From Liopterus haemorrhoidalis (Eukaryota > Arthropoda > Insecta > Coleoptera > Dytiscidae), in assembly GCA_963971575.1 (NCBI GenBank), contig OZ020616.1, positions 2,252,924 to 2,316,923 on the forward strand: a stretch of DNA of 64,000 nucleotides, written 5' to 3'. The notes beneath the pieces were generated by a model, which saw only the letters and a program-made list of their open reading frames with translations, did no database searches and had not been told where the DNA came from. Below are positions 45,647 to 55,935 of this stretch, in pieces (positions within the stretch are counted from its first letter, which is position 1; each line of letters begins with the position of its first letter). A program made the translations under genes and the position numbers.

Positions 45647-46187
45647 GCCATTTTTTCTGTTTTACTGCATTTTTGTTATTGTTGTTTTTATATTTTATTA
45701 TTTTTGCTTGTTTTGTTTTGCTTTTTTTCAGATGGGGTTGGGGGGCAAAATATTGCAAACATAATCATAAAAATTTTAGTTTAATGCTAATATACGATTT
45801 AAGTGTCTCGATTCGTATTAAGACAATTTTATTAGTTGTGCACCACAACCATTTTTGTTTCTTATTGAGGGTTCGACACCAAAGTGTTTTCTTTTGGGTT
45901 GCTCGGAACCAATTTTCTTTCTTATGGACAACTCTTAAGCTCATTTCAAGATCCTGTATATTTGAAAGCGAACAGATAGCTTTTTCTGCCCTTATGAGTC
46001 ACCTAGTCGTTAGGAACCCACTTTAATTACTTAATTTTGCAATATTGTGTCCTGCGGGTGCCTCCACGTGGCCCATCCCTGGGAACAGATTTTTTTCTTA
46101 ATATTTTTCAAAAAAAATCTGTTGCTAAAACCCGCTAAAAATTTTCTTGTATAGGCTATTTTAAGGCAGTGATGGCTGGGTATACAC

Positions 46188-46254
46188 TACGTATACCAGA
46201 ATTCTTCAGGTTTTCAGGTATTCATTTTCATGTTTAATATGCTAATTTTGTATA
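46188..46254 (+). repeat. Duplicate of 44806-44870
   Basis: GTATACCAGAATTCTTCAGG and TTTTCAGGTATTC repeat the sequence just upstream of the 21-bp array. Confidence 0.7.
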
Positions 46255-47143
46255 CAGGGTGTTTGTTTGAAACGGGGCACCCCGAAAATCTCCTTTATTT
46301 GTAAAGATATAAAACATCTTCAGAATAAAAGTTAAACTAGACAAAAGGCCCATCTAAAGGTTACTATAAGAATTCTGAGGCACTTCCGGTTTCACCGGAA
46401 ATGATGTCAACTTTTGATCTAGCATAGGGAATCGATAATTTTATATTTTTTTCCTAAAAGTACAATAAATTAGCTTTACAATGACACCAAAAAGACATAT
46501 TTTTATGTTAACCGTTTCGAAATGGCGACCATTTATTTACAAAATAATAATCAACATAAGTTTTACAAAGTTGAACGTAGCAAGCTTTGAAAACAATAAA
46601 AAAAGAAACAAAATATCTCTAAAATAAACTGTTATAACTAGTTATTATATTAAATAACATGCTTATCTTAAATTTTAATTTTTCAATTAAATGTTTTATA
46701 AATAACAAGAGTTTTTGTAAAATAATTGTAAAAAGTAATAGTTTTTTTTTTTCTAAATAGTCAAATAGTTTATTTTAGAGATATTTTGTTTCTTTTTTTA
46801 TTGTTTTCAAAGCTTGCTACGTTCAACTTTGTAAAACTTATGTTGATTATTATTTTGTAAATAAATGGTTGCCATTTTGAAATGGTTAACATAAAAATAT
46901 GACTTTTTGGTGTCATTGTAAAGCTAATTTAATGTAATTTTAGGAAAAAAATATAAAATTATCGATTCCCTATGCTAGATCAAAAGTTGACATCATTTCC
47001 GGTGAAACCGGAAGTGCCTCAGAATTCTTATAGTAACCCTTAGATGAGCCTTTTTGTCTAGTTTAACTTTTGTTCTGAAGATTTTTTGTATCTTTACAAA
47101 TAAAGGAGATTTTCGGGGTGCCCCGTTTCAAACAAACACCCTG
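46255..47143. mobile_element. 889-bp foldback MITE in TATA target
   Basis: CAGGGTGTTTGTTTGAAACG at the left mirrors the right end; arms of about 365 bp are near-perfect around a 160-bp centre. TATA lies on both sides, consistent with a TA duplication. A 130-bp fragment of the same family lies at 27306. Confidence 0.85.
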
Positions 47144-47767
47144 TATAATAAGTGAGGATTTTTTCTGAAGATATATTTAATTTGTATTGATAACATAAGT
47201 TTTGTAACATCAACATTATAATCTAGAGTACAAAAAGCTTGGTATAGATAATTTGAAGAATTGTCAGACAAATTTGAATTTAAAATTGGTGAAAACACTT
47301 TCTTATCATTAATCAAAACTTTATTAGCTTCAAGTTTCTCTCTTTAGATGAATATCAAACCTTATAAAAAGCAATAACTGTAAAAATAATGAATAATGAT
47401 ACTTCTCAGTCAACACCATAATTTTTCTTACTTCAGTAAATTATCAAAGTTTGTAACATAAATATTATAGCAAAAAATATACACACACGATCTGTTTAAA
47501 AAGTTCATTGATTGATTCTGAACTGAACAGAAAAGAATTGTTTCTTCATGCTAAACTTTTCTTATATACATTTTTTAAGTGAGATATTTTAATAAATAAG
47601 TTGGCATTCCTCAATACGCCCCACAGAATAACTAAAAGAAGAAAAACCTCGTCTTAAAGTTGTCAAATTGGCAGCATATGTGCTGCTCCCAGTAACTGCC
47701 TGGCAAACTATTTGAAGAAATTGCGGGAATTTTAAATTAGGTATTATTGCATAGCAGATACCGATTA
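47144..47767. other. No gene recognised
   Basis: AT-rich with one short unsupported frame (47128-47316, minus). Confidence 0.3.
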
Positions 47768-48006
47768 TTTTTTTTAATATATATTTTACATCGGCCTATT
47801 TGTGCAACGAGGCTAATCGCCGATGACAGGGGGCGAGCTCCTACACCTGGGTGAGAGGTAAATGATTATGAAATGAGAGTAATGTAAACATATTATTCTC
47901 GCCAGAATAATATCACCAACGGAGAATCGAACTACCGACCGCGCAATCCAGACTGTATTCCACCAGTCCAAACTGTACGACCTAATGCGCTCGGCCACTC
48001 CGTTGG
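47768..48006 (-). mobile_element. tRNA-derived SINE
   Basis: On the minus strand the 91-nt head (48006-47916) begins CCAACGGAGTGGCCGAGCGC and ends with TAGTTCGATTCTCCGTTGG, giving a 9-bp closing stem, A box TGGCCGAGCGC and B box AGTTCGATTCT. Its size and GGCCGAG motif point to a class II (Ser/Leu) tRNA ancestor. A 120-bp body and an A-rich tail (47768-47790) follow, as in a SINE. Confidence 0.65.
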
Positions 48007-48194
48007 CTTGATGTCGTTCGTATTCAAAAAAGTCCGATTACACTAATTGGAATCTGTTATGGTAATTTTCGCGAAATGTCTAGTTGGAACGGTGGGACTT
48101 GAGGTTTCAAATCGGGATAACCCCTGTAAAACGGAACATCTTATAACCCTACATGTAACCTAGGGCTATAGTGGAGGTTTAATGGTGGTATATC

Positions 48195-48420
48195 TTCTGA
48201 TTTGTTTGAAATAAATAGCGCATACCCAAGCAAGCCTATTCTCTAAGCTAGATGTTAAAATCTTAACGTCAAAAACTGACGGTAATTTTAACACCATTTT
48301 AAACATAAATGCTATTCGCTAAGCATATTTGTGTTAAAATTTTAACTAAGCGGTGTTAAAATAGTCAGTTAACGTACTACAATAAGCGCCTACCAAAACG
48401 GTGGCTTTAAAAGTTAACGA
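48195..48420. repeat. TTTTAAC-rich MITE-like sequence
   Basis: Several GTTAAAAT/ATTTTAAC words in both orientations and CCTATTCTCTAAGC resemble the GGGTCTAT element interior at 17.5 kb. Ends not defined. Confidence 0.35.
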
Positions 48421-48502
48421 TTGTGTTAGTTTGCAAGAATGGTTGATACTATTTTAGTAAATGTCATAAGACCTTGAATCAAATACAAGATGGTAGGAAT
48501 TA

Positions 48503-48650
48503 GTGGCGGTCGGTGAAGCATGTTTGGGAGGACAATTGGTATGATCGGACAAGCTCGTACTATATCGCTCAACAGTAGTATAGCAACGACAAAGCACGAG
48601 CGTGTCCGATCATGCTGATTGCCCTCCCAAACATGCTTCACCGACCGCCT
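48503..48650. mobile_element. 150-bp foldback MITE
   Basis: GGCGGTCGGTGAAGCATGTT and GGGAGG at the left mirror the right end (CCTCCCAAACATGCTTCACC). Target duplication not clear. Confidence 0.7.
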
Positions 48651-48669
48651 ATACGAATATTAATTATTT

Positions 48670-49502
48670 AAAAATGCGTTATTTTCCGAAAACATAATCT
48701 GATCAAAAATTCCTGTTGTACTATTCCGATTCACACCACTCTACATTACTTAGATTTTTTTCAGATTTTTAGTTTAAACCAGCGTTTCCAAAGTGTGGGT
48801 CGCGACTCGGTACCGGGTCGCAGAAAAATTTTGCCAGGTCGCGAAAAAAATTGTAAAAACACAAAAAAGATTTTTTTTGTACATATTATTTTTTTTACGT
48901 CAGTTAATCACTAAAATAATGTGTATTTGTGCTCTTTATTACTATACTATATTTTTTATTACTATACTATACTCTTTATTACTATTTATTACTCTTTATT
49001 ACTATAAAGCTACTGCTTTAAAATAAAATTTGTTTTGTAAATAAATGTTTTTTTTTCATACGGTGGGTCGCGAAAAATTTTAAACCTCCTACCGGGTCGC
49101 GGTCAAAAAAGTTTGGGAACCGCTGGTTTAAACCATCTGGGCTACGGTGTTGGACAAATTTTTTTTGCACAATTTTGGCAAAAATCGCATTAAAATAATT
49201 TATTTTGCAAAAATAAAATTTTAATCGTTAATCCACGTACTAATAAGGGCTTTCATTTGATACCCTACTCAGATTTTTTTTTTTTTTTTTTCTATGATCA
49301 CTTATTTGTTTATAGTTTTAGGGGGATATGTTAATTAGATGTTTTAGTATTTTTCATATGTGCGGGTCAAAGAGTTGTATAAGCATGCCAAATTTTAACT
49401 CTCTAAGTTTAGCCGTTTGACTACAATTTTTACCGAACAGACCGACAGACAGACTACAAAATGATGGTATAAGGGTTTTTTGGTCATACCTACAAAACTC
49501 TA
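48670..49502 (-). mobile_element. HINE copy H, 3'-truncated, split by a hAT MITE
   Basis: Minus-strand 5' end (AGAGTTTTGTAGGTATGACC), a short GTCT tract and body up to AAAATGCGTTATTTTCCG; the cassette and 3' end are missing. A hAT MITE occupies 48780-49125. Confidence 0.75.
48780..49125. mobile_element. hAT MITE with perfect GTTTAAAC target duplication
   Basis: CAGCGTTTCCAAAGTG and its diverged mirror TTTGGGAACCGCTG, with repeated GGGTCGCG near both ends. GTTTAAAC at 48772-48779 and 49126-49133 duplicates a HINE sequence, so the pre-insertion site is known. Confidence 0.9.
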
Positions 49503-50034
49503 AAAATGTTTAAATAGTTCCAACAATACCCTTTACACGCTAATGCTGTTAATGAGGCCAAAATATTGGAGCTTTTAGATCCGTATTTGGGAAATATATT
49601 GATGCTTCGGAAAAAACACTCTCTCATAGTGTATTATTGTAACTATTGATTTAAAACAGGTTAATTATGTATACAATAATTACCAGTTATGTTTCCATTG
49701 GTCACTGTATATTTTAGATTACACAAATAATAATTTTACATATAACACAATTAATTTGACTCCAGTAATAGAAATTAATACACGCACAACTGTTGGTTTC
49801 TTGTATTTTACTGGTTAACCTTGTTCGGTAATATTTGTGAATGATAGAAATTTATGTAAATCAAAATCAAAACCTCTTTTTCTATGATCTTATTTAGCGA
49901 CATTCCGATATTAATTATTACTTGTAGATTATTTTAACGTCTTATAAGGTAGGTTAAATTATATTCTATAGGAATCGAAAATGGCTATTAAACATTGGTT
50001 TTAGTCATTGAACAAAAATACTCAAGGAAGGAGG
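49503..50034. other. No gene recognised
   Basis: AT-rich, no terminal repeats or coding frame supported. Confidence 0.3.
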
Positions 50035-51352
50035 CAGTGCCGGCTCTAGAGGTTATGGCGCCACGATGCAAAGATTGATTCGGCGCCCTTAAAAAAAAAA
50101 GTTGACCAGAAATTTGTTTGTTCTATACAAAAAAAGAAGTCTACAAAAAAATTTTTTTTTAAATGGTTTAATTTAAATTTTTTTAGTATCTTTTAAGAAA
50201 GTCATCCAGAATTTTGTTTGTTCTCCCGCCCCTATTTGCCAATATTTTCCTCTCCTAAGGCCTGCCACCGGGGTCTATGCACCCCTAATACCCTCGCTTG
50301 GTGCGGCCTTGTATTGACACAATATATTTTCATTAGAAATTATGAAACAGGTAATAATAAAATACTTAAGTGCTTATAAGTATTAGATTTTATTTTAAAG
50401 TGTAAATAGTACGCATACATATAATAACACGGTGAATTTCTTTTATCGTGCAACATTGAAATTATTATAATACATGGTTTCCCTAGTAACGATAAACTAT
50501 TTTGACAGCAAGTTGCCCTCCATTTATTTTGCAACATAGGGATAAATATTCATTGAAAAGGCTAAACATTTTTTATTAAAAATACATTGAAAATACAATT
50601 ATTTAATACAAAAATAACAAAAAAAAAATCATCTACATTAAATGTTCAAAAATACCACCATTAACTTGTAAACATAAGGCGATCATAAAAAATTATTTAA
50701 AACATTTATTATTTGCCCTTGTGGGGTAACAGTAGTAATAAAGTGGAAATTGGAATATTCGCTATTTTGAGATACACCATATTAGCAAATCACCATCGAT
50801 ATATAGCAGGAATTGATCTGAACTAATTCACTGATTTTATGCAACTGAATTCTAAGTTTTATACGTCACACAAGCGATACGAATAAGCACTAGTTTTATG
50901 CGTATAGGTACCTGGAGCCCCGAAAATAAAAATGACGCCCCGTTTTTAAAAAAATTAAATTTCTTTTTGAAGAAAAAATTGTCGAAGACTTTTTGTTTAG
51001 CTCGCCAGTATAAAAACGGCGCCGCTCAATCGTTCGTTGCGATGGCGCCCCTTTGATCGTGGTGCTCTGATACGACGCATCCTTTGTATCCATTACTTTG
51101 GTTTATGACTTTAAGAGTGTAGTTTATGGCGTAACTGTTAAAACTAAACTAGCGCAAATAAAAGTTTTATTCACTTGTGATTATAATATATCTATATGAG
51201 TAGACTTGTTTAAAATATAATTCTGTTATCAGATTTTTGGCGTGTCGTCAGATTTTTTATTATAAAAGTGTTCCGAAAGGTAATTTCGACGCCCTTAGCG
51301 CAAGGCGCCCCGATGCGAATCATCCTTTCCTTACCATGTGGAGCCGGCACTG
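50035..51352. mobile_element. hAT nonautonomous element, GAAGGAGG target duplication
   Basis: CAGTGCCGGCTC at the left and GAGCCGGCACTG at the right, with GAAGGAGG at 50027-50034 and 51353-51360, an exact 8-bp hAT duplication. GGCGCC-containing motifs recur near both ends. The interior holds a DD41D transposase remnant and no hAT transposase. Confidence 0.85.
50470..50730 (-). pseudogene. DD41D transposase 3'-end remnant
   Basis: The minus strand at 50640-50720 gives a degraded tail like MIALCLQVNGGIFEHL, similar to FCMQVNGETFDHLL at 29918, and the 3' flank shares TTTTGACAGCAA and TTGCAACATAG with 29770-29820. Only the extreme C-terminus and 3' end are left. Confidence 0.5.
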
Positions 51353-51485
51353 GAAGGAGGCATTTAGAATTTTTTTAAATATAATTAATACAAAAATAAC
51401 AAAAAAAAAATCATCTAAATTAAATGTTCAAAAATACACAAAATACACATTGACCATTACAATTTTGAATCGTTGGATGCAAAAC

Positions 51486-52127
51486 AGTGGCGGCTCCTGA
51501 GTACGCGCTGCGGAGCTGCAGCTCATACTTGAAGATAATTTACAAAAAAAAATTTTTTTTTTTGAACTCAGAATGCATTTAACATAGTAATTGTGGTGTG
51601 AAAATGCTTTTTTTAAATATAAATTTGGAACATTGAGTGCTATGGTTTCATAAATATTTTCAAGTTTCCTTTGAATAAGTCTACGTCGCGCTGCTCTTAT
51701 CCTAGCGTCAAGGAAAGTGCAAATGTAGGCTTGTAAAGGGGTAGCGGTGCGTAGGCAGTAGTGATAAACTGGTGGGGATCGGAGCTAGAATGCTGTTAGC
51801 GTCACAATAACAGTGATCACAGCACTATGAAATTATTGAATGTATTTATTTAAGCCATAACTGAAATCGCTATACCTATATTATCTCTAAAAATTTATTG
51901 TTTAAGTAGGTATTAATAATTAGTATTTTGTAACTTTTTCTTTTAAATTTATATAAGTATCTTAGCTTAACAAATACGTTTCGTATTTTAGATTATAAAA
52001 TAATAGGTTAAAAAAATGAATACTGTCAAATCATTATTGGAAATTCCATTTAACAAACGAACGTTAGAAGAAACAATTGATATTAAAAAATTGGGGCGAC
52101 ACACACCAAATTTAGATATGATTCATG
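51486..52127 (+). pseudogene. hAT (ZMYM1-like) element 5' end and transposase N-terminus
   Basis: A CAGTGGCGGCTCCTGAGTAC terminus is followed 530 bp on by an ATG (52016) opening MNTVKSLLEIPFNKRTLEET, IDIKKLGRHTPNL. This resembles the N-terminus of TTF-finger, ZMYM1-like hAT transposases common in insects. The homology stops at about 52127, where the Tc1-like element begins on the other strand. No catalytic domain is present. Confidence 0.55.
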
Positions 52128-52129
52128 TT

Positions 52130-52707
52130 TCTGACGAACAACTCTGCTCCGGTTGTCCCTACACAGACTTCAAAACTAGACTCATCGCTCCATTGCACGC
52201 TGTTCCACTTTTCACAATTCCATATTTTATGTTCTCTTGCCCATTTCAACCTGTTTTTCTTTTGCTTAGACGTCAACAATGGTTTTTCCTTGGCCTAAGA
52301 AAGTTTTATAAATTTCTGTAAATATACATTTAAGAGTCCGATTAAAAAAATATTACCTTATAGGTTCCAAATCCTAATTTTTTAGCTTCCTTATGACATG
52401 TAGACCTTGAAACACGTCTTCCAACAACATCGCTCCACAGTACACTCAATTGACTGTAGTTAGCACGTCTGTTATCCTTAATAATTCTTTTCAATGCACG
52501 TTTGTCATTGTCCGTCAGAGTAGTTTTCTTCACGTACTGGGGCTTTGGGGCAACTGAACCACTTGTTTTGTACAATTTTACAATATTTCTAATACTGTAT
52601 CTTGACAAACCTAATAATTTTCCGATTTCGGAATTGGTATTTCCTGTTTTTGCTAAGTTCACAATGATTAACCGAATTTTGTCATCAATAGCTTTGCCTC
52701 TGCCCAT
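52130..52707 (-). pseudogene. Tc1-like transposase with a 62-bp intron, C-terminus lost
   Basis: Minus-strand ATG at 52707 opens MGRGKAIDDKIRLIIVNLAK with two helix-turn-helix units (NSEIGKLLGLSRYSIRNIVK; SQLSVLWSDVVGRRVSRST) and a KKTTLTDNDKRALKRI linker, ending LGFGTYK. A donor (AAG|GTAATA, 52356) and acceptor (TTTCTTAG, ending 52295) bracket 62 bp; joined, the frame continues exactly with AKEKPLLTSKQKKNRLKWAR and WSDESSFEV, which holds the first catalytic D. Soon after, the frame breaks and the second and third acids are missing. DNA-binding half intact, nuclease lost. Confidence 0.8.
52295..52356 (-). other. Spliceosomal intron of the Tc1-like gene
   Basis: GTAATA donor and TTTCTTAG acceptor; removal restores the conserved GTYK-AKEKPL motif without a frameshift. 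Length fits small insect introns. Confidence 0.75.
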
Positions 52708-52939
52708 GTTTTAAAATTATTTAGACTTAACACTTTTAATACATCACAGTCAATAAACAAACTTTGTTTTCCAACGCCTACTATGCATAGCTACCGCAAA
52801 AACCCAGTTATTTTATATACAGTACAAGAATACATGAACTCAAAAAATACGTTTGTTTTACGAATATTATTTTTATAATCACAAATTAAATATTACGGAA
52901 CAAATTTTGACCACTTTCCTTCTAATATGATTATATTGT

Positions 52940-53591
52940 AAAAAAATGTACAAAGCATCATTTACTTTTACTTATTATTTAATAATTTCTAAAGAAACTG
53001 AAAATTTCATTGCTGGACCAACTGAAAGTGGACAGGTAATTTGCAGCTCTGAGTTCCAAAAAGTCACGAGGCGGTACTGCTGTAAAATAATAAAAAGTTT
53101 CATTCAAGAGGTCATGAACCTTGCCCTTAATGAGAGTTTTATATTCTTTTCTAGGTACAAAAACCCTTATAAAAGCCGTATGGACATCTATTGAAAGTCA
53201 CTGATGATTTTTTTTTGTGTTACTAAAAGTTTTGATCGAATAGTCGAGAGTATGTTGTGTGTAAATCGTTAATTTAAAGTTAGAAGTTTAAGAGCGAGGA
53301 ATGGATGCGAATTGAATTCGCTGACTTCGAAAAAGTTAGTTGAGTGTCAACAAGAAATGTATGTGTCTAGCATTTCTAATCCACTCCTCTATAGCTCTAA
53401 GTTGGTGTACCTCTACAGATCTCTCATTTCTGTACCTCAATCACTACTTTACTTTACAGTTTAAGATATATGTTAAACTGTAAAATAAAGTTTGCTTGTT
53501 TTATTTCAAAGGAAATATATTTTGAATTGAGCTTTCAAGGTTAACAACGCAACCCTCGAAGTAAGAGGACTATTGGCTAACTTTATTGCCA
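52940..53591. other. No gene recognised
   Basis: An 82-codon frame at 52946-53194 has no recognisable motif. Confidence 0.3.
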
Positions 53592-54636
53592 ACTAGCTGG
53601 TGTACCCGTGCTTCGCTACGGCATTTAACTTCTTTAAATCGAAGAAGAAAATAACGCTGACAGCATTAAAGTTTAATATAACATTGACGAGAAGCAGTGG
53701 CGGCACTAGCTCTTAAAATTCTGGTGGGGGCAAAAAAAATTGAGTAAAATTTGGGGGGGCCAGGAAATATTTTTTATCGTTTACATATGAAAATACAAGT
53801 AATGGCCTAAAAAAAGACCTCACTTGTAAAATATATTTTTTTCAAAGAAATTCTAGGGGGGCCAGAGCAACTTTTAGCATAATTGCTTCTTTTTGTATAA
53901 TTGCAAAAATATCATAGGTACATAGCAATATACATTGCTTAGAATTTTTTCAGATTTTTAATTTAATCTGAAAACGACATGACACTGATTTTTTAGTACT
54001 TTTTGGAAAAAATCGTATTAAAATTTAAAAAAAAATAAATAAAATCTACTCCCGTTCCTTTATCTACGTTTTAAGAGCTTTCTTTTGATACACACAATAA
54101 ATTTTAAAAAAATATTTTCTTTTCGACTACACTAAAAAAATCAAATTTTTGCGAAAACACAATTTGATCAAAATTTTCTATTGAACTATTCCGGTTCCCA
54201 TCAATATTATTGATATTTTTTTCAGGTTTTTAGTTCAACCCTGCTGGGAGATAGGGTGGGGGACAAAAGTATCTTACCATTATATTTACAAAAATCCCAT
54301 AAAAAAAACAAGATTTTTCAAAAATAAAAATTTATTTGTGCATCCACGCATTAAGAGGTTTCATTTCATACCCCAATCAAAATTTTAAAAAATATTCATT
54401 TTTCCATTAAATACATATTTGTTTATATTTATCCCGCGCTGTATTTTCTTGAACTCTCTATAGTTGTTATATATACGGGTCAAAAAGTTGTACAAGTATG
54501 CCAAATTTCAACTTTCTATGTTCAACCGTTTGGCTACAATTTCTACCGTACAGACAGACAGACAGACAGACAGACAGAGCACATGAGTGACGGTATAAGG
54601 GTTTTTTGGAGGTTATACCTACAAAACCCTAATAAA
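53592..54636. mobile_element. HINE-related element, subfamily 1b, with hAT end inserted
   Basis: Starts TAGCTGGTGTACCCGTGCTT, a widespread insect repeat start shared with 15476, and ends GGTTATACCTACAAAACCCT. A (GACA)n tract of about seven units lies at 54549-54578. A hAT-type end CAGTGGCGGCACTAGC sits at 53696 with GGGGGCAAAAAAAATT behind it; its partner end was not found. Confidence 0.55.
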
Positions 54637-54761
54637 ACGATAATATAATTTGCAATTAACTATTAGGCGAGAGGAAATAAAGAATTCTCCAGCAGTGCCA
54701 TCTATTGGTAAATTCCGCACCAAATAGCGACATACATGTACAACTTTACACATCTCTGTTA

Positions 54762-55933
54762 TAGTCGGATTGCTGATAGGGGACTGTTCGTTGCTACAAG
54801 TATCGATATGCAATACTATATGCTTTCTCTGTCTATAACATTATAATTATTTGCATACCCATAGTAACGTATAGTGACGCAAGTTGACAACCAACCTTCC
54901 AAATTATTTTAATAAATAACAAAGCATTAGAAAGAAACGGCATGATTCGTAGATATCTTTACTAATTATAGCACGAAAATAAATTCACAGCAGTACTCAA
55001 ACAAACAAAATTATTAATTTTAATGTAATAATTATAAATAAGGAAAAACTTATACGTAAATTTTGGATTATAATTTGTTGTTAAATTAAATTAAATTTTT
55101 ATGTTTCCCCTAAATACAAAGTAATAAAATTTTAAGTAAAAATATATTTATTCATATAATATATTGCTACAAGTTGTATTAAAATGTTAAATTTGTATTT
55201 TAAAAAAATTAGTGACTGTAATGCATGATATCGTCGTCATCTGAACTATCGCTGTCATTTCTTGTATTTATTATTATTGGATTAATATCATCAACAATCC
55301 TTTCCCTTTCCCATCATTCATTTATTAAATTTTCAATTTTTTTAACAGATTTTGCCCAAGTTTCACAACTAATTTGATCACAGACTACTTGCCACATTTT
55401 CAAAACTTCGTTATCACTATATCCAATATGTCTATCATAATAATTTTTTGTTATACCGCAAATTAGTTCAATGGGGTTAAACTGGCAGTGATAAGGAGGT
55501 AATCTTAGTACTTCATGACCATACGTTTGTGCCAATGTATCAATAAAATAAACTAGTTCAGATTTTAATTTCCTTCGTTTTCTCGTGATTTTGTTAGTGA
55601 GAAGTTCAGATTTATTACATTTTATAATTCTACGAATTGTTGATTCCGAAATCTTCAAGGCAGTTGCTACTCTTTGATGGACACAAGATAGAGAAATAAG
55701 TGGCCCATTGTTCTCTTTTTCGGAATTAAAATATTCCAGCAGATTTAAAATTAAAGTTTGTGAATTTAATAATTGGCCGCATGCTCTATTAATTAATATT
55801 ATTAACAGACACTGATAGCTAAGACAAATAACAAAAAACATTTTTAAAAACGCTGAAAAATGGTAACTAGATTATTATATGAATGCACTACTTGATACAT
55901 ACATGTAACAGTCACCTATCAGAAATCCGACTA
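54762..55933 (-). mobile_element. IS630/Tc1-type element with TA target duplication
   Basis: TIR TAGTCGGATTGCTGATAGGG (about 27 bp, two mismatches) at both ends, flanked by TA at 54760-54761 and 55934-55935. Encodes a shortened transposase on the minus strand. Confidence 0.85.
55314..55841 (-). CDS. Internally deleted IS630/Tc1-type transposase, 175 aa
   Basis: Open from an ATG. An N-terminal region contains VHQRVATALKISESTIRRII, a helix-turn-helix, and passes through KITRKRRKLKSE directly into EVLRLPPYHCQFNPIELICG, the DDE_3 C-terminal motif with its glutamate, then a helical tail. Full-length relatives have about 150-200 more residues with two aspartates between these parts; those are absent. 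The frame is intact, so it could make a DNA-binding but catalytically dead protein. Whether it is expressed is unknown. Confidence 0.7.
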   Translation of the reverse strand: MFFVICLSYQCLLIILINRACGQLLNSQTLILNLLEYFNSEKENNGPLISLSCVHQRVATALKISESTIRRIIKCNKSELLTNKITRKRRKLKSELVYFIDTLAQTYGHEVLRLPPYHCQFNPIELICGITKNYYDRHIGYSDNEVLKMWQVVCDQISCETWAKSVKKIENLINE

Positions 55934-55935
55934 TA

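Larger units (their letters stand above)
31549..46030 (+). ncRNA. Candidate multi-exon, repeat-composite non-coding locus
   Basis: An Initiator-like TCAGT lies at about 31547-31551. Splice-bounded segments follow: 31817-31918, 32547-32659 (ATG|GTGAGT), 34095-34189 (TTTTTTAG before, CTTCG|GTAAGA after) and one opening at about 35532 after TTTGTAG. Beyond it come tandem arrays in series to 46 kb: 50 bp x2, about 130 bp x4, about 280 bp, about 125 bp x4, 167 bp x3, 32 bp x9 and 21 bp x20. No long conserved protein frame spans the exons. The link between exons and arrays is inference; splice sites could be chance. HINE G and family 2 lie in the putative introns. Confidence 0.3.

Noticed and set aside
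44662..46026. Long plus-strand open frame of about 454 codons
   Set aside because: It runs through the 21-bp tandem array and T-rich sequence. Parallel frames are open in other registers and on the other strand, there is no domain, and the composition is repeat-driven.
52946..53194. 82-codon frame after the Tc1-like element
   Set aside because: Considered as the continuation of the interrupted hAT, but no hAT motif is present.
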